NCBI RefSeq assembly: GCF_020524025.1
Contig: NZ_JAIVKN010000006.1
Location: forward strand, 1-64,000
Reading direction: 5' to 3'
Source of the DNA: Halobacillus litoralis
Lineage (GTDB): Bacteria; Bacillota; Bacilli; Bacillales; Halobacillaceae
Length of the DNA stretch: 64,000 bases
The notes beneath the pieces are model-generated. The model had not been told where the DNA came from, did not search any database, and worked only from the letters and a program-made list of their open reading frames with translations. This document shows, piece by piece, positions 36,913 to 46,155 of this stretch; the first letter of the stretch is position 1, and the number at the start of each line of letters is the position of its first letter. The position numbers and the translations under genes are program-made.

Positions 36913-37236
36913 ATGCTTAGAGACTTTTTTCTTGGGTCAATCAAAATCCATATTCTGTGGCATGCAAGTATTGAACCGATTTATGGAGCATTTTTAATGG
37001 AAGAATTGTCTTCTCATGGCTATGATATCAGCCCGGGAACCCTATACCCGACATTGAAACAACTCCACAAGGATGGATTGCTGAGAAAGTATGAAGAAAA
37101 AGTGGAAGGAAAGGTACGAAAATATTATGTGATTACAGAGAAAGGTAAAGACGTTCTTTCTGAAGGGAAAGAACAGGTACGGGAGCTTGCAGAAGAAGTG
37201 TTGGGAAGAGATTGGAGGAATGACAATCATGAATAA
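36913..37236 (+). CDS. PadR-family transcriptional regulator, 107 aa
   Basis: Winged-helix repressor. PIYGAFLMEELSSHGYDISPGTLYPTLKQLHKDGLL is the PadR recognition region (shown here only to name its span, residues about 23-58, key residues GTLYPTL), followed by the wing (KVRKYYVITEKGKDVL) and a short C-terminal helix typical of the PadR-s2 type. The start is ATG 36913, five bases after GGAGGTGG. It overlaps chrA by eight bases, so it probably represses itself and chrA. Confidence 0.88.
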   Translation: MLRDFFLGSIKIHILWHASIEPIYGAFLMEELSSHGYDISPGTLYPTLKQLHKDGLLRKYEEKVEGKVRKYYVITEKGKDVLSEGKEQVRELAEEVLGRDWRNDNHE

Positions 37237-38407
37237 ATCAAAAAACTCTTTATTTGAAATTTTTAAAGCTTCGACAAAACTTGGTTTTACATCCTTTGGC
37301 GGTCCAGTTGCCCACCTCGCCTATTTTAAGGATGAATATATAGACCGAAAGAAATGGCTGGATGATAAAACCTATGCAGATATCATTGCCCTTTGTCAGT
37401 TTCTGCCCGGACCAGCCAGCAGTCAGGTCGGCATTGCCATCGGGATGCTACGAGGTGGGTTATTGGGTGGAATCATCTCATGGATCGGCTTCACTGTCCC
37501 CTCTATTATTGTCCTGGTTTTATTTGCGCTCATTTATCAAACCTATGACCTTGCAGGTGCCGGTTTCATTCATAGTCTAAAGGTGGTGGCAGCTGCTGTT
37601 GTTCTCCATGCATTAATCGGCCTTGGAAAAAAATTAACACCTGATCAGCCGAGAATAGCTATTGCATTATTTTCTGCTCTTATCCTATTGCTTTATCCAT
37701 CCGCGTGGATGCAGCTGCTGATCATCCTGGCTGCAGGTACTTTTGGATGGAAGGTCTTTTCAAATGTTTCTAAATCGAAAATACAGCCCTTTCCTGTCAC
37801 ATTTTCCAAAAAAGCAGGGATCGCTTCACTCAGCGTTCTTATTGCGCTTCTAACTCTGCTTCCTGTACTGGCCAGAAACACTGAAAATGGACTGATTCAA
37901 TTGTTCGATACATTCTTCCGGGTTGGTTCTCTTGTGTTCGGAGGGGGACATGTTGTTCTGCCTATGCTTGAGAGAGAAGTTGTTCCTACTGGATGGCTGA
38001 CAGCCAACGAGTTTCTTGCGGGGTATGGAATGGCTCAGGCCGTACCGGGACCCCTTTTCACATTTTCAAGTTATCTCGGTACAATGATTGAAGGCATTCT
38101 CGGAGCTGCAGTAGCAACTGCCGGCATTTTCCTTCCTTCCTTTCTCTTTTTAATAGCTGCTCTACCGTTTCTAAATGAATTGAGAAAGCGACCTGCCTTT
38201 CAGGGTGTGCTTACAGGAGTGAATGCGAGTGTCGTAGGTATACTGCTGGCCGCCTTTTATGATCCGGTCATTAAAAGTTCTATTATGGAGGGCGCAGATT
38301 TCGCTCTGGCTGCCATCCTTTTTGCTTTACTACACTTCTTTAAAGTACCCGCCTGGGCAATCGTCTTGATTGGAGTCGGTGCAGGCGCCCTCATAAACTT
38401 ACTGTAG
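37229..38407 (+). CDS. chrA: Chromate transporter ChrA, two-domain CHR, 392 aa
   Basis: Long-chain CHR efflux permease with two homologous halves. First half: GFTSFGGPVAHLAYFKDEY and QFLPGPASSQVGIAIG. Second half: VGSLVFGGGHVVLPMLE and MAQAVPGPLFTFSSYLG. About ten membrane segments. Known family members export chromate driven by the membrane potential. The start is ATG 37229, ten bases after GGAGG; a nearer ATG at 37220 is too close to that site. The coupled PadR gene suggests regulated expression by an unknown signal. Confidence 0.88.
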   Translation: MNKSKNSLFEIFKASTKLGFTSFGGPVAHLAYFKDEYIDRKKWLDDKTYADIIALCQFLPGPASSQVGIAIGMLRGGLLGGIISWIGFTVPSIIVLVLFALIYQTYDLAGAGFIHSLKVVAAAVVLHALIGLGKKLTPDQPRIAIALFSALILLLYPSAWMQLLIILAAGTFGWKVFSNVSKSKIQPFPVTFSKKAGIASLSVLIALLTLLPVLARNTENGLIQLFDTFFRVGSLVFGGGHVVLPMLEREVVPTGWLTANEFLAGYGMAQAVPGPLFTFSSYLGTMIEGILGAAVATAGIFLPSFLFLIAALPFLNELRKRPAFQGVLTGVNASVVGILLAAFYDPVIKSSIMEGADFALAAILFALLHFFKVPAWAIVLIGVGAGALINLL

Positions 38408-38410
38408 AAA

Positions 38411-38446
38411 TTTGGCACAAAAGTATTACTTTTGTGCCTTTTTATT
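38411..38446 (+). terminator. chrA terminator
   Basis: GGCACAAAAGT / ACTTTTGTGCC perfect stem, 3-base loop and a T5 tail. Confidence 0.88.
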
Positions 38447-38536
38447 TGTTTTTTTGTAAAAAATCCAGTTCTTTTGCAGGAAGTATACTATAATAGTCGA
38501 ACATTATCAAAATATGACACCTATGGAGGTTTTTCA

Positions 38537-41350
38537 ATGGCTGATGAACAAACTAGATATTCTCGCCTCGCCCAAATCACTAAGCTGATCAACACAGAGC
38601 TTGATTTACGCGATGTATTAGAACATGTGGTAACAGCCATATCTGAAGAAATCATGAGATGCGACTCAGTAGGGATTTATTTACCACGTGAAGACGGTAC
38701 ATACCAAGGATATGTCGGTAAACCTTCCCTGATCAATGGCATGACACTTGATATGCACATTGTTGACCCTGATTATGATCTCTTAGCAAAAGAAGTAATT
38801 GAAACAAGAAAGGCCATTTATATTCCGGATACAACAAAAGACGACCGGCCGGACCAGCGTGCTATCGATGCGTTCAAGATAAATTCTCTGCTCGTCGCTC
38901 CAATTTCCTATGAAGACGAACTTTACGGCCTCGTTTTCTTGTTCGATTACGGGAGTCCAATGAACTTAACAAAGTCAGAGATTGAATCAGTTAAAGCCTA
39001 TGTCAATATGGCTGCTGTAGCGATCCGAAACGCCAACAACCTTACCAGAAAAGAGAAACTCATTTCAGAAAAGCAGCTGCTCCTGAACGTAACGCGCGAC
39101 CTTTCCCTCTGCTCTTCGTTACAAGAAGCTCTTGATAAATGTTTCTATTATGTAGGGGAAGTTTTACAAAACCCAAATATTGGAGCGCACTTTGTTGATC
39201 CAGTAGCTGAACACCAAATAAAGCCGGCCGGTCTCAGCAAAAACAGCGCCTGGACAGAAGAAGCGTGGAAAGCCACTCATAAAGAGGTCCAGTTTGATCA
39301 TAAAAACGATCAAGTATTCCAGGAAGTAATTGATACAAAAACATCTGTGTTGATTCCAGATGTGCATTCTGACAGCCGGGTGAACAAAGAGATATGTGAA
39401 CAATTCAACATTAAGGGTTTATATATGATTCCATTAGTTTCCCTCGGTGAAGTTCTTGGAGCGATAGCCATTGTCAACTTGGATGAAAAAGACTACATAT
39501 ACCCGGACTCCGCCCGTCAGCTGGCAGAATCCATCGTCGATACAACATCACCTGTTCTCTTTAACCTTCTGTATATGGAAAAACAAGAAATGATCATTCA
39601 TGCCCGGACATCTGAATTGACACAGAAAAACCATGAGCTCGAAGAAGCCATTACTGAATTACAACAGATCAGCAGAGAAAAAGACCTCATCCTTAACTCT
39701 GCCGGTGAAGGGATTTTCGGCATAGACCTTTACGGGAACATCACTTTCGCCAATCCTTCGGCCACGAAATTACTTGGATATAATGATGAAGGTGAAATCA
39801 CGACCCTCTCTTATCTAAAAATTTTCAAATGGGAAAATGATAATATTATGACCTATTCTTTCAAAGACATCTACGATTGGAAGAAAAAAAATGATCAACA
39901 AGATCAATATTTTATTAAAAAGAATGGGGCAATGTTTCCCGTAGAATATGTGATTACTCCTAAAAAAGAAGGACAAACCACAATTGGATATGTCGTTACA
40001 TTTAAAGACGTAACGTCAAGAAAACAAATGGAAGAAAAAATTAAATACCACGCCTACTACGATAGTGTGACCAATATACCGAATCGTGTATTGTTTCATG
40101 ACCGACTGAATCAGGCGATCAGCTACGCTGAACTGACTGCAAAACCAATGGCTGTTTTGTTCCTTGACCTGGACCGCTTCAAGAAAATTAATGATACATT
40201 CGGTCACAGCTTTGGAGATCAGGTATTAAAAGAAGTCGCTTTCCGCCTGCAGGAAGCCATTCCTAAAGAAGCAACTGTATCAAGACAGGGAGGGGATGAG
40301 TTCATCATTCTGCTCCCAACTATTAAAAGGACCGAATGTGCCATTAACTGCTCCCAGATGATCCTTCAGGCATTTGACAAACCTTTTACGATCTCCCAAC
40401 AGGAAATCGCGGTCAAAACAAGTATCGGTATCAGTCTGTTTCCTGATAATGGAGAGACTGCTGAGACGCTTATAAAACACGCGGATGTTGCGATGTATAA
40501 GGCAAAAGAGCTGACAGGAAATCAATATCAATTGTTTTCACCTGAAATTGAAAATCGTGCTGTTGAACAAATCCAGCTCGAAAATGATCTTTTTAAAGCA
40601 CTCCAGCACGATAGTGAATTTGAATTGTACTATCAACCAAAGGTCGATGTACGAACTGATCAATTAATCGGCATGGAAGCTCTTGTACGATGGAACCACC
40701 CAACTCTTGGCACTATATCCCCCGCTCACTTTATTCCACTTGCCGAGGAAACGGGGTTAATTACACTGCTTGGAGAGTGGGTCATTAAACAAGCCTGCAG
40801 GCAGATGAGGATATGGTTCGATGAGGGGCACACCTCTTTAATTGTCTCGGCTAACCTCTCACCACAACAGTTTAACCAGCCGAAACTCGCTCCTGTCATC
40901 GCTGATATTTTGAAAGAAACCAACCTTCCAGCTTCTCTCCTGGAACTGGAGCTAACAGAGACTATCATTCTTAACAACACCTCCCAGACGATGAAGACTA
41001 TAGAGGAGTTAAAAGAATTAGGCATACAGCTCTCCATTGACGATTTCGGGACCGGCTATTCTTCTTTAGGATACTTGAGAGATTTCCCTGTCGATACACT
41101 TAAAATAGATAAATCTTTCATTGATAACGTAACGACCAATCAGGATAATGCAGCCATCACGAAGACGATCATTACTTTAGCAAATAGTTTAGGGCTGAAT
41201 GTTATTGCAGAAGGCGTAGAAAAGAAAAATCAGACTAATTTTCTTGCTGAACACGGCTGTTACTGGGTGCAGGGATTTTACTATAGTCAACCACTGCCAT
41301 GTGACGCTTTTGAAAACCGCTATTTAAATATGGAATATAAAAGGAGCTAA
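38537..41350 (+). CDS. GAF-GAF-PAS-GGDEF-EAL signalling protein, 937 aa
   Basis: Cytosolic c-di-GMP enzyme, no membrane segment. Order: GAF1 (about 15-165), GAF2 (180-345), short coiled coil (360-385), PAS (about 385-490), GGDEF (about 500-660), EAL (about 685-930). The cyclase motif GGDEF (585-589) and phosphodiesterase EAL (714-716) with DDFGTGYSS are intact, so both activities are possible. The allosteric RxxD site before GGDEF is absent. The start is ATG 38537 after TATGGAGG. The ThDP enzyme starts four bases after its stop. Ligands of the GAF and PAS domains are unknown. Confidence 0.9.
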   Translation: MADEQTRYSRLAQITKLINTELDLRDVLEHVVTAISEEIMRCDSVGIYLPREDGTYQGYVGKPSLINGMTLDMHIVDPDYDLLAKEVIETRKAIYIPDTTKDDRPDQRAIDAFKINSLLVAPISYEDELYGLVFLFDYGSPMNLTKSEIESVKAYVNMAAVAIRNANNLTRKEKLISEKQLLLNVTRDLSLCSSLQEALDKCFYYVGEVLQNPNIGAHFVDPVAEHQIKPAGLSKNSAWTEEAWKATHKEVQFDHKNDQVFQEVIDTKTSVLIPDVHSDSRVNKEICEQFNIKGLYMIPLVSLGEVLGAIAIVNLDEKDYIYPDSARQLAESIVDTTSPVLFNLLYMEKQEMIIHARTSELTQKNHELEEAITELQQISREKDLILNSAGEGIFGIDLYGNITFANPSATKLLGYNDEGEITTLSYLKIFKWENDNIMTYSFKDIYDWKKKNDQQDQYFIKKNGAMFPVEYVITPKKEGQTTIGYVVTFKDVTSRKQMEEKIKYHAYYDSVTNIPNRVLFHDRLNQAISYAELTAKPMAVLFLDLDRFKKINDTFGHSFGDQVLKEVAFRLQEAIPKEATVSRQGGDEFIILLPTIKRTECAINCSQMILQAFDKPFTISQQEIAVKTSIGISLFPDNGETAETLIKHADVAMYKAKELTGNQYQLFSPEIENRAVEQIQLENDLFKALQHDSEFELYYQPKVDVRTDQLIGMEALVRWNHPTLGTISPAHFIPLAEETGLITLLGEWVIKQACRQMRIWFDEGHTSLIVSANLSPQQFNQPKLAPVIADILKETNLPASLLELELTETIILNNTSQTMKTIEELKELGIQLSIDDFGTGYSSLGYLRDFPVDTLKIDKSFIDNVTTNQDNAAITKTIITLANSLGLNVIAEGVEKKNQTNFLAEHGCYWVQGFYYSQPLPCDAFENRYLNMEYKRS

Positions 41351-41354
41351 CTAA

Positions 41355-42989
41355 ATGAAATCTGTTCGTGCCGTACTCGATTATCTAGTATCAGGAAAAG
41401 TGTCCTACATTTTTGGAATCCCAGCAGGGTCTGTAAACGCTCTGTTTGATGAGCTTTACGATACACCCTCGATTACACCTGTTGTAGCTAAGCATGAAGG
41501 TGCAGCCTCTTACATGGCAGCCGCCTATGCGAAATACTCTGACTCCTTAGGGGTGTGTATCGGCAGCAGCGGGCCTGGAGGAACCAACTTAGTAACAGGC
41601 GCAGCCAATGCCATGCGTGAACACCTTCCTGTCCTATTTCTGACAGGAGCTGTCCCTGTAGACACTGTTGGCTTAAATGCTTCTCAGGAACTGCATGCCG
41701 ATCCTCTCTATCAATCTGTTACAAAGTACAGCCAGCGAGTAGACCACGCAGAAGATTTACTTCCTGAAATTCATAAAGCCGTGGAAATAGCCATGACCGG
41801 CGTTCCCGGGCCTGTCCATATTGCCATGCCGATTGATGTGCAGCTGCAGGATATTACCGCTCCTTCCATCCCTGAATTTCCAAAGCGGCTGCCTCTGCTT
41901 CCTGAAGACGGGCTTATTCAACAAGCAGCTGAAAAGATGAAAGACACCAGCGGCGGTTTTATCTTTGTCGGACAAGGAATTCGTGGTGCCGTAGATGATG
42001 TTTTAGAACTTGCGGAAACGCTGCAATGGCCAATTGTGACAACACCACAAGCCAAAGGGTATATCCCTGATGACCACCCCCTTTTAAAAGGGATTTTCGG
42101 ATTTGCTGGTCATGATGGTGCATCACAGCTGATTAACGAAGGAACGGAAGAAACCATCCTCGTTTTAGGTTCAAGTCTTGGGGAAACAGCTACTAATAAC
42201 TGGAACCCCAATTTAGCTCAGGAACGAACATTGATTCAAGTAGATTATGATGCCAGCGTATTCGGACGAAAGTATGCCGTTGACTTTGCTATCCATGGTG
42301 ATATCGATGTAACGGTTTCCTCTCTAATCTCGACTTTGAACGGAATGGGTATAAAACGAATGCAGAAAGAAGTTCTCAACCGCACTCCAGAGACAAAGCG
42401 GGAAGAATACAATACACGAAATGTCTTACTCTCTTTACAAGAACAGCTTCCAGAGAACACCCGTTACACAATCGATATTGGTGAGTTTATGGCTTATGTG
42501 GTTCATCACATGGATGTACGCACCCAGGATTCTTTTGATATTAACGTGCATTTCGGCGCAATGGGAAGTGGAATCGGCAGTGCAATTGGAGCAAAACTGG
42601 CAGATTTAGATCGTCCAACTGTCAGTATCACCGGAGACGGTTGTTTCTTTATGCACGGAATGGAACTGTTAACAGCCAAAGAATACAACATCCCCGTTTT
42701 ATTTATCGTTATGAATAATGCAAGGCTTGGAATGGTCCATCATGGACATTCCCTCCAATACCAGCGGGCCCATGGTCGTTTCGGTCAAGAAGCCGTCGAT
42801 ATCGCAAAAATGTCGGAATCTCTAGGTGTTCCCAATGCAAGAATTGAATCAATGGAAGATATTAATCAAGAGAATTTAGCTGCTGTACTGAACACCGATG
42901 GACCTGCTGTTTTAGAAGTTTCCCTGGTAGATGATAACGTTCCTCCTATGGGTGACCGTGTCAAATTCCTTTCCTCATTTGGAAAATAA
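41355..42989 (+). CDS. ThDP-dependent enzyme of the acetolactate synthase / pyruvate oxidase group, 544 aa
   Basis: Thiamine diphosphate enzyme. Glu48 (KHEGAASYMA) activates the cofactor. GDG (427-429) to NN (454-455) is the ThDP/Mg binding motif. Three domains of the AHAS/POX type are present at the usual length. Candidate reactions are pyruvate or 2-oxoacid decarboxylation, carboligation or oxidation; no small AHAS subunit or ilv gene is adjacent. Its ribosome site AAAGGAG lies inside the end of the GGDEF-EAL gene, so it is translated with it. Confidence 0.82.
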   Translation: MKSVRAVLDYLVSGKVSYIFGIPAGSVNALFDELYDTPSITPVVAKHEGAASYMAAAYAKYSDSLGVCIGSSGPGGTNLVTGAANAMREHLPVLFLTGAVPVDTVGLNASQELHADPLYQSVTKYSQRVDHAEDLLPEIHKAVEIAMTGVPGPVHIAMPIDVQLQDITAPSIPEFPKRLPLLPEDGLIQQAAEKMKDTSGGFIFVGQGIRGAVDDVLELAETLQWPIVTTPQAKGYIPDDHPLLKGIFGFAGHDGASQLINEGTEETILVLGSSLGETATNNWNPNLAQERTLIQVDYDASVFGRKYAVDFAIHGDIDVTVSSLISTLNGMGIKRMQKEVLNRTPETKREEYNTRNVLLSLQEQLPENTRYTIDIGEFMAYVVHHMDVRTQDSFDINVHFGAMGSGIGSAIGAKLADLDRPTVSITGDGCFFMHGMELLTAKEYNIPVLFIVMNNARLGMVHHGHSLQYQRAHGRFGQEAVDIAKMSESLGVPNARIESMEDINQENLAAVLNTDGPAVLEVSLVDDNVPPMGDRVKFLSSFGK

Positions 42990-43032
42990 ATGTGAGTAAT
43001 GGTTGAACTTTTTTGAGAAAGATTGATTATCT

Positions 43033-43082
43033 TAAGCACCCTCTTTATGATAAAACTATCAAATGATAAGAGGGTGCTTTTC
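43033..43082 (+). terminator. Terminator of the GGDEF-EAL / ThDP operon
   Basis: AAGCACCCTCTT / AAGAGGGTGCTT perfect 12-bp arms with a 22-base A/T loop, then TTTT. The 3' arm contains the only Shine-Dalgarno-like sequence for the following lipoprotein gene. Confidence 0.8.
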
Positions 43083-43084
43083 AG

Positions 43085-43555
43085 ATGAAAAAAATAGGAT
43101 CACTTTTACTGATCATTCTTATAGGTACCTCCCTTAGCGGCTGCTCATCCGAAACCGAAGAAAGCCATATTGAGCATGTCCACGGGGATGTGAGAGAAGA
43201 AACAGCTTCCATCGAAGCCCTGCCTGGCTTTTTAGTCGAAAAGCCCGAAAATATCCAAACCATTTACGCAGCGGCTGCTCAACATGAAGAACTTTTGGAG
43301 AACATGCCGTGCTACTGCGGCTGTGGGGAAAGCGTCGGACACAAAAACAACTATGACTGCTTTGTTCACGATAGCAAAGAGGATGGTTCAATCGTCTGGG
43401 ACGATCACGGAACAAAATGCGGCGTATGTTTAGAAATTGCCGCTCAATCAATAAAGCAGTTACAAGACGGAAAATCCCTCGAGGAGATTCGAAAAAACAT
43501 CGATGACTCCTACGAGAACGGATACGCTGAACCAACCCCGACACCAGCTTTATAA
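43085..43555 (+). CDS. PCYCGC-motif lipoprotein, 156 aa
   Basis: Exported lipoprotein: signal MKKIGSLLLIILIGTSLSGC with lipobox LSGC, Cys20 being lipidated. The family motif PCYCGC (75-80) is followed by further cysteines in NNYDCFVHD and KCGVCLEIA, suggesting a metal or disulfide centre on the outer face. HIEHVHGDV after the signal adds histidines. The role of the family is not established. The start codon lies 10 bases after GAGGG, which is part of the upstream terminator stem. Confidence 0.83.
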   Translation: MKKIGSLLLIILIGTSLSGCSSETEESHIEHVHGDVREETASIEALPGFLVEKPENIQTIYAAAAQHEELLENMPCYCGCGESVGHKNNYDCFVHDSKEDGSIVWDDHGTKCGVCLEIAAQSIKQLQDGKSLEEIRKNIDDSYENGYAEPTPTPAL

Positions 43556-43592
43556 AAAAGCAGCTTCCTTATCGCAAGGAAGCTGCTTTTTT
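43552..43592 (+). terminator. Bidirectional terminator
   Basis: AAAAAAGCAGCTTCCTT / AAGGAAGCTGCTTTTTT with a 5-base loop, T-runs on both strands. It serves the lipoprotein and the convergent ECF-sigma operon. Confidence 0.9.
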
Positions 43593-43639
43593 GGTTATCT
43601 AATGTTGAGGAGGTCATAATTTTAAGGTTTAAAATCCGC

Positions 43640-44161
43640 TTAAGCTGTTGAGAAATGCTTGATCTCTTTCTCCATATTTTTTTTCATGACCCTTCTTGCT
43701 CGATGCAGACGGGATTTAACCGCTGCTTGTGAAATGCGAAGCTCATGCGCAATTTCTTTTTCCACCATGTTTTTGTCATAACTTAACTGAAAGACTACCC
43801 TCAATTTTGGTGATAAGGTGCTCACCCGCCGTTTAATATCCTCTTCCATATGACGATATTCACACAACCGCTCCACGTCTGAACCGGATCCATCTTTCTT
43901 CGCTTTTGCCGGAGGCAGATGTTCGAGTGAAACAAGAATGGCCTTCTTCTCTTTCCTTAATAAATCTATTGCTTTCCTATGAGCAATAGTACAAAGCCAT
44001 GAACCCGCTTTTTCCTCTTCCCGTACTCCATCCAGTTTGTTATACGCTTTGATAAATGTTTCTTGAAGAATATCTTCAGCTGAACAAGGATCCTTTATTA
44101 CTTTCAGCGCCGTATAATAAACACGTTGATAATGTCGCTTGTACATATCATGAAAGTCCAT
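43640..44161 (-). CDS. ECF-type RNA polymerase sigma factor, 173 aa
   Basis: Sigma-70 family group 4. Region 2 spans about 5-70 (CSAEDILQETFIKAYNKL, the core-binding helix, and GSWLCTIAHRKAIDLLRKE, the -10 region). Region 4 is about 108-165 (LSPKLRVVFQLSYDKNM, VEKEIAHELRISQAAVKSRLHRARR). ATG 44161 after AGGGAGAG. It is the last gene of the leftward GntR-ABC operon, 17 bases after the permease. No anti-sigma gene lies next to it; what holds it inactive is unknown. Confidence 0.87.
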   Translation of the reverse strand: MDFHDMYKRHYQRVYYTALKVIKDPCSAEDILQETFIKAYNKLDGVREEEKAGSWLCTIAHRKAIDLLRKEKKAILVSLEHLPPAKAKKDGSGSDVERLCEYRHMEEDIKRRVSTLSPKLRVVFQLSYDKNMVEKEIAHELRISQAAVKSRLHRARRVMKKNMEKEIKHFSTA

Positions 44162-44178
44162 CCATCATTTCTCTCCCT

Positions 44179-46155
44179 TTATTCAAAATGTTGCTTAATA
44201 AAAGCAGGAGCTTCGTCTTCCTCAAAACTTAAGACTTCATTATAATCCGGGTTACTTTCATCAAGGTAGAGCACAACAATATAAGCGCCCTGCTCCTTGT
44301 CGCCTCTTGCCTGAAGCAGCCGGTCCACCTTCTCTTCACCCCTTACCTCTAATGGTGTTACACCGTCTTCTCTCAGCCGGTCAAAAACAAAACGAGCGTG
44401 TGTTCCGCTGTATTCCTTCTCCTCAGGCCATGCGTAAATTTCTGCTTTTTCAATGTCATCAGCCTGTATGAAAAAAGATTCATAAAGGCCTTCTTCTTTC
44501 AGCCATGCAGCTGTTTGATCATAAGAAGGATAGACCCTCATCTCATAAGGGTTATCTTCCTCCCCTTCAACAAGGAACGTAACCCAGGATGACATCCCCT
44601 TTGGGTTTACCAACTGTTCATAAGATAAGTGGTAGAGATCTTCCCGAACTGCACCCATAAACTCTTTAATCCGTTCAGGTTCTACTATGGTTTGTTCTTG
44701 GTTATTAAGTCTCGTCTGAAGCGTCAGTTTTTGAATATCAGAGTTGTTTAATCCCAAGGCTGGATATCTGATTTCTTTATATTCATCTGTTTCAAAGACC
44801 TCTTTTATAGAGTCTAAGTGTTTATCCACCTGGTACTGTCTGAACACTTCTTCTCCATTCTCCATTTGATAAGCAAGGAAGAAATAGTTATTGCCGCCAT
44901 TCATAGGAGTACTTTCTTCTATTAAATCTTCATGTAGTTCGATGACAGACTTTATAGCATCCGGAGAAGAAATATAAGTAAGATCTTCACCTCTCTCATA
45001 TTGATAATAGTGATCCCCTAAGTACACTTGCTTTACGTTTTCCTGCTCCGGTATGAAAGATTCATAGCTTTGCCAGAACAATGGAATGATAAAAATCAAA
45101 AGACCTGTACCCATTCCATAGAATGTCCAGCCTTTTATATGTTTTCCCTTAAACACGCGCCAGTTTTTTTCTAAAAGCATCACGGCAGCAAAATAGCCAA
45201 ACGTACCGCCTATAATATAACCGGCAGCCATCCAGCCATAGGAATGCTGCGTCAAACCAAAGTACATCCCTCCGAAAAGAGCAAAACAGAACATGACCCC
45301 GAATTTAAACACTGGATTTAGTTTAGTTACCGCAATGGCCCGGGAGGCGGACTCCATCCTTCTCTTTTTATACAACGTCCAGGCAGACAGATAAAAAAGA
45401 ATGGCGGCTGCTCCATAAATGACCAAAGCGATCGGTTGAACAGGAATACCCGCCTCATACATACCGGTATTGCTGTATGTCGCTACATCGACAATGGGTG
45501 AAAAATACTCAATATGACGATTCATCGCGATATCACCCGAAAAGCCATTGATATAGGAAGTCAGGTGATAAGAGATTAGACCATAGATTCCTGCCGGAAA
45601 TAGAAGTAAGATATAGGTCAGGATTCCCTGTACAGCCGACAGCCCTGTCAACGTACCAATAAAAACAGCTGTCATAAAAATAAGAATGGTCACAAAACTA
45701 AACAGCCAGAGCCAGTACCCAAGTTCAGCCAGTGTATAGTAATCGGTTAAGTTAACACTTACAGCTGAAATAAGGAATATGACGTAATTCAATAAAATCG
45801 GTACCAGTAACAGTAGTAATCCAGAAGCAATGTGATGATTGAATAATTTCCCCCGCTTCATCGGAAAGCTGTGGGCAAAATCAGATGCCTCCTTTACATG
45901 TAAATATCGAAACAGGAACACTGCCATAAGAACCGGCATCACAAACAGAAAAATCATCTGCACATGAAACCCAAACAGATCTCCAAAAAGCCCCTTCGTA
46001 AAATTCATTCTTGGCTCTTCCCTGCTTAAAATCATAAATAGTTGTAAAGGACCCAGAAAAAACAAGCCAAGGAAATAGACAATACTAATCCACCCGGCAC
46101 TTCTGAAATCCTGCTTGATCATTTCTTTATTAAACCAGGATGTTTTCAAAGGCAT
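44179..46155 (-). CDS. ABC permease with large extracytoplasmic domain (YtrC/D-like, DUF6449), 658 aa
   Basis: N-terminal 375 residues hold about ten membrane segments of ABC-2/YtrC type. Residues about 380-658 are a hydrophilic, acidic domain (YQYERGEDLTYISSPDAIKS and onward) that matches what is annotated as DUF6449 and should lie outside the membrane. The start is ATG 46155, eight bases after GGGAGG. An in-frame ATG at 46176 has no such site. It overlaps the ATPase gene by 26 bases. The large outer domain could sense or bind a wall-related ligand, by analogy with Ytr. Confidence 0.75.
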   Translation of the reverse strand: MPLKTSWFNKEMIKQDFRSAGWISIVYFLGLFFLGPLQLFMILSREEPRMNFTKGLFGDLFGFHVQMIFLFVMPVLMAVFLFRYLHVKEASDFAHSFPMKRGKLFNHHIASGLLLLLVPILLNYVIFLISAVSVNLTDYYTLAELGYWLWLFSFVTILIFMTAVFIGTLTGLSAVQGILTYILLLFPAGIYGLISYHLTSYINGFSGDIAMNRHIEYFSPIVDVATYSNTGMYEAGIPVQPIALVIYGAAAILFYLSAWTLYKKRRMESASRAIAVTKLNPVFKFGVMFCFALFGGMYFGLTQHSYGWMAAGYIIGGTFGYFAAVMLLEKNWRVFKGKHIKGWTFYGMGTGLLIFIIPLFWQSYESFIPEQENVKQVYLGDHYYQYERGEDLTYISSPDAIKSVIELHEDLIEESTPMNGGNNYFFLAYQMENGEEVFRQYQVDKHLDSIKEVFETDEYKEIRYPALGLNNSDIQKLTLQTRLNNQEQTIVEPERIKEFMGAVREDLYHLSYEQLVNPKGMSSWVTFLVEGEEDNPYEMRVYPSYDQTAAWLKEEGLYESFFIQADDIEKAEIYAWPEEKEYSGTHARFVFDRLREDGVTPLEVRGEEKVDRLLQARGDKEQGAYIVVLYLDESNPDYNEVLSFEEDEAPAFIKQHFE

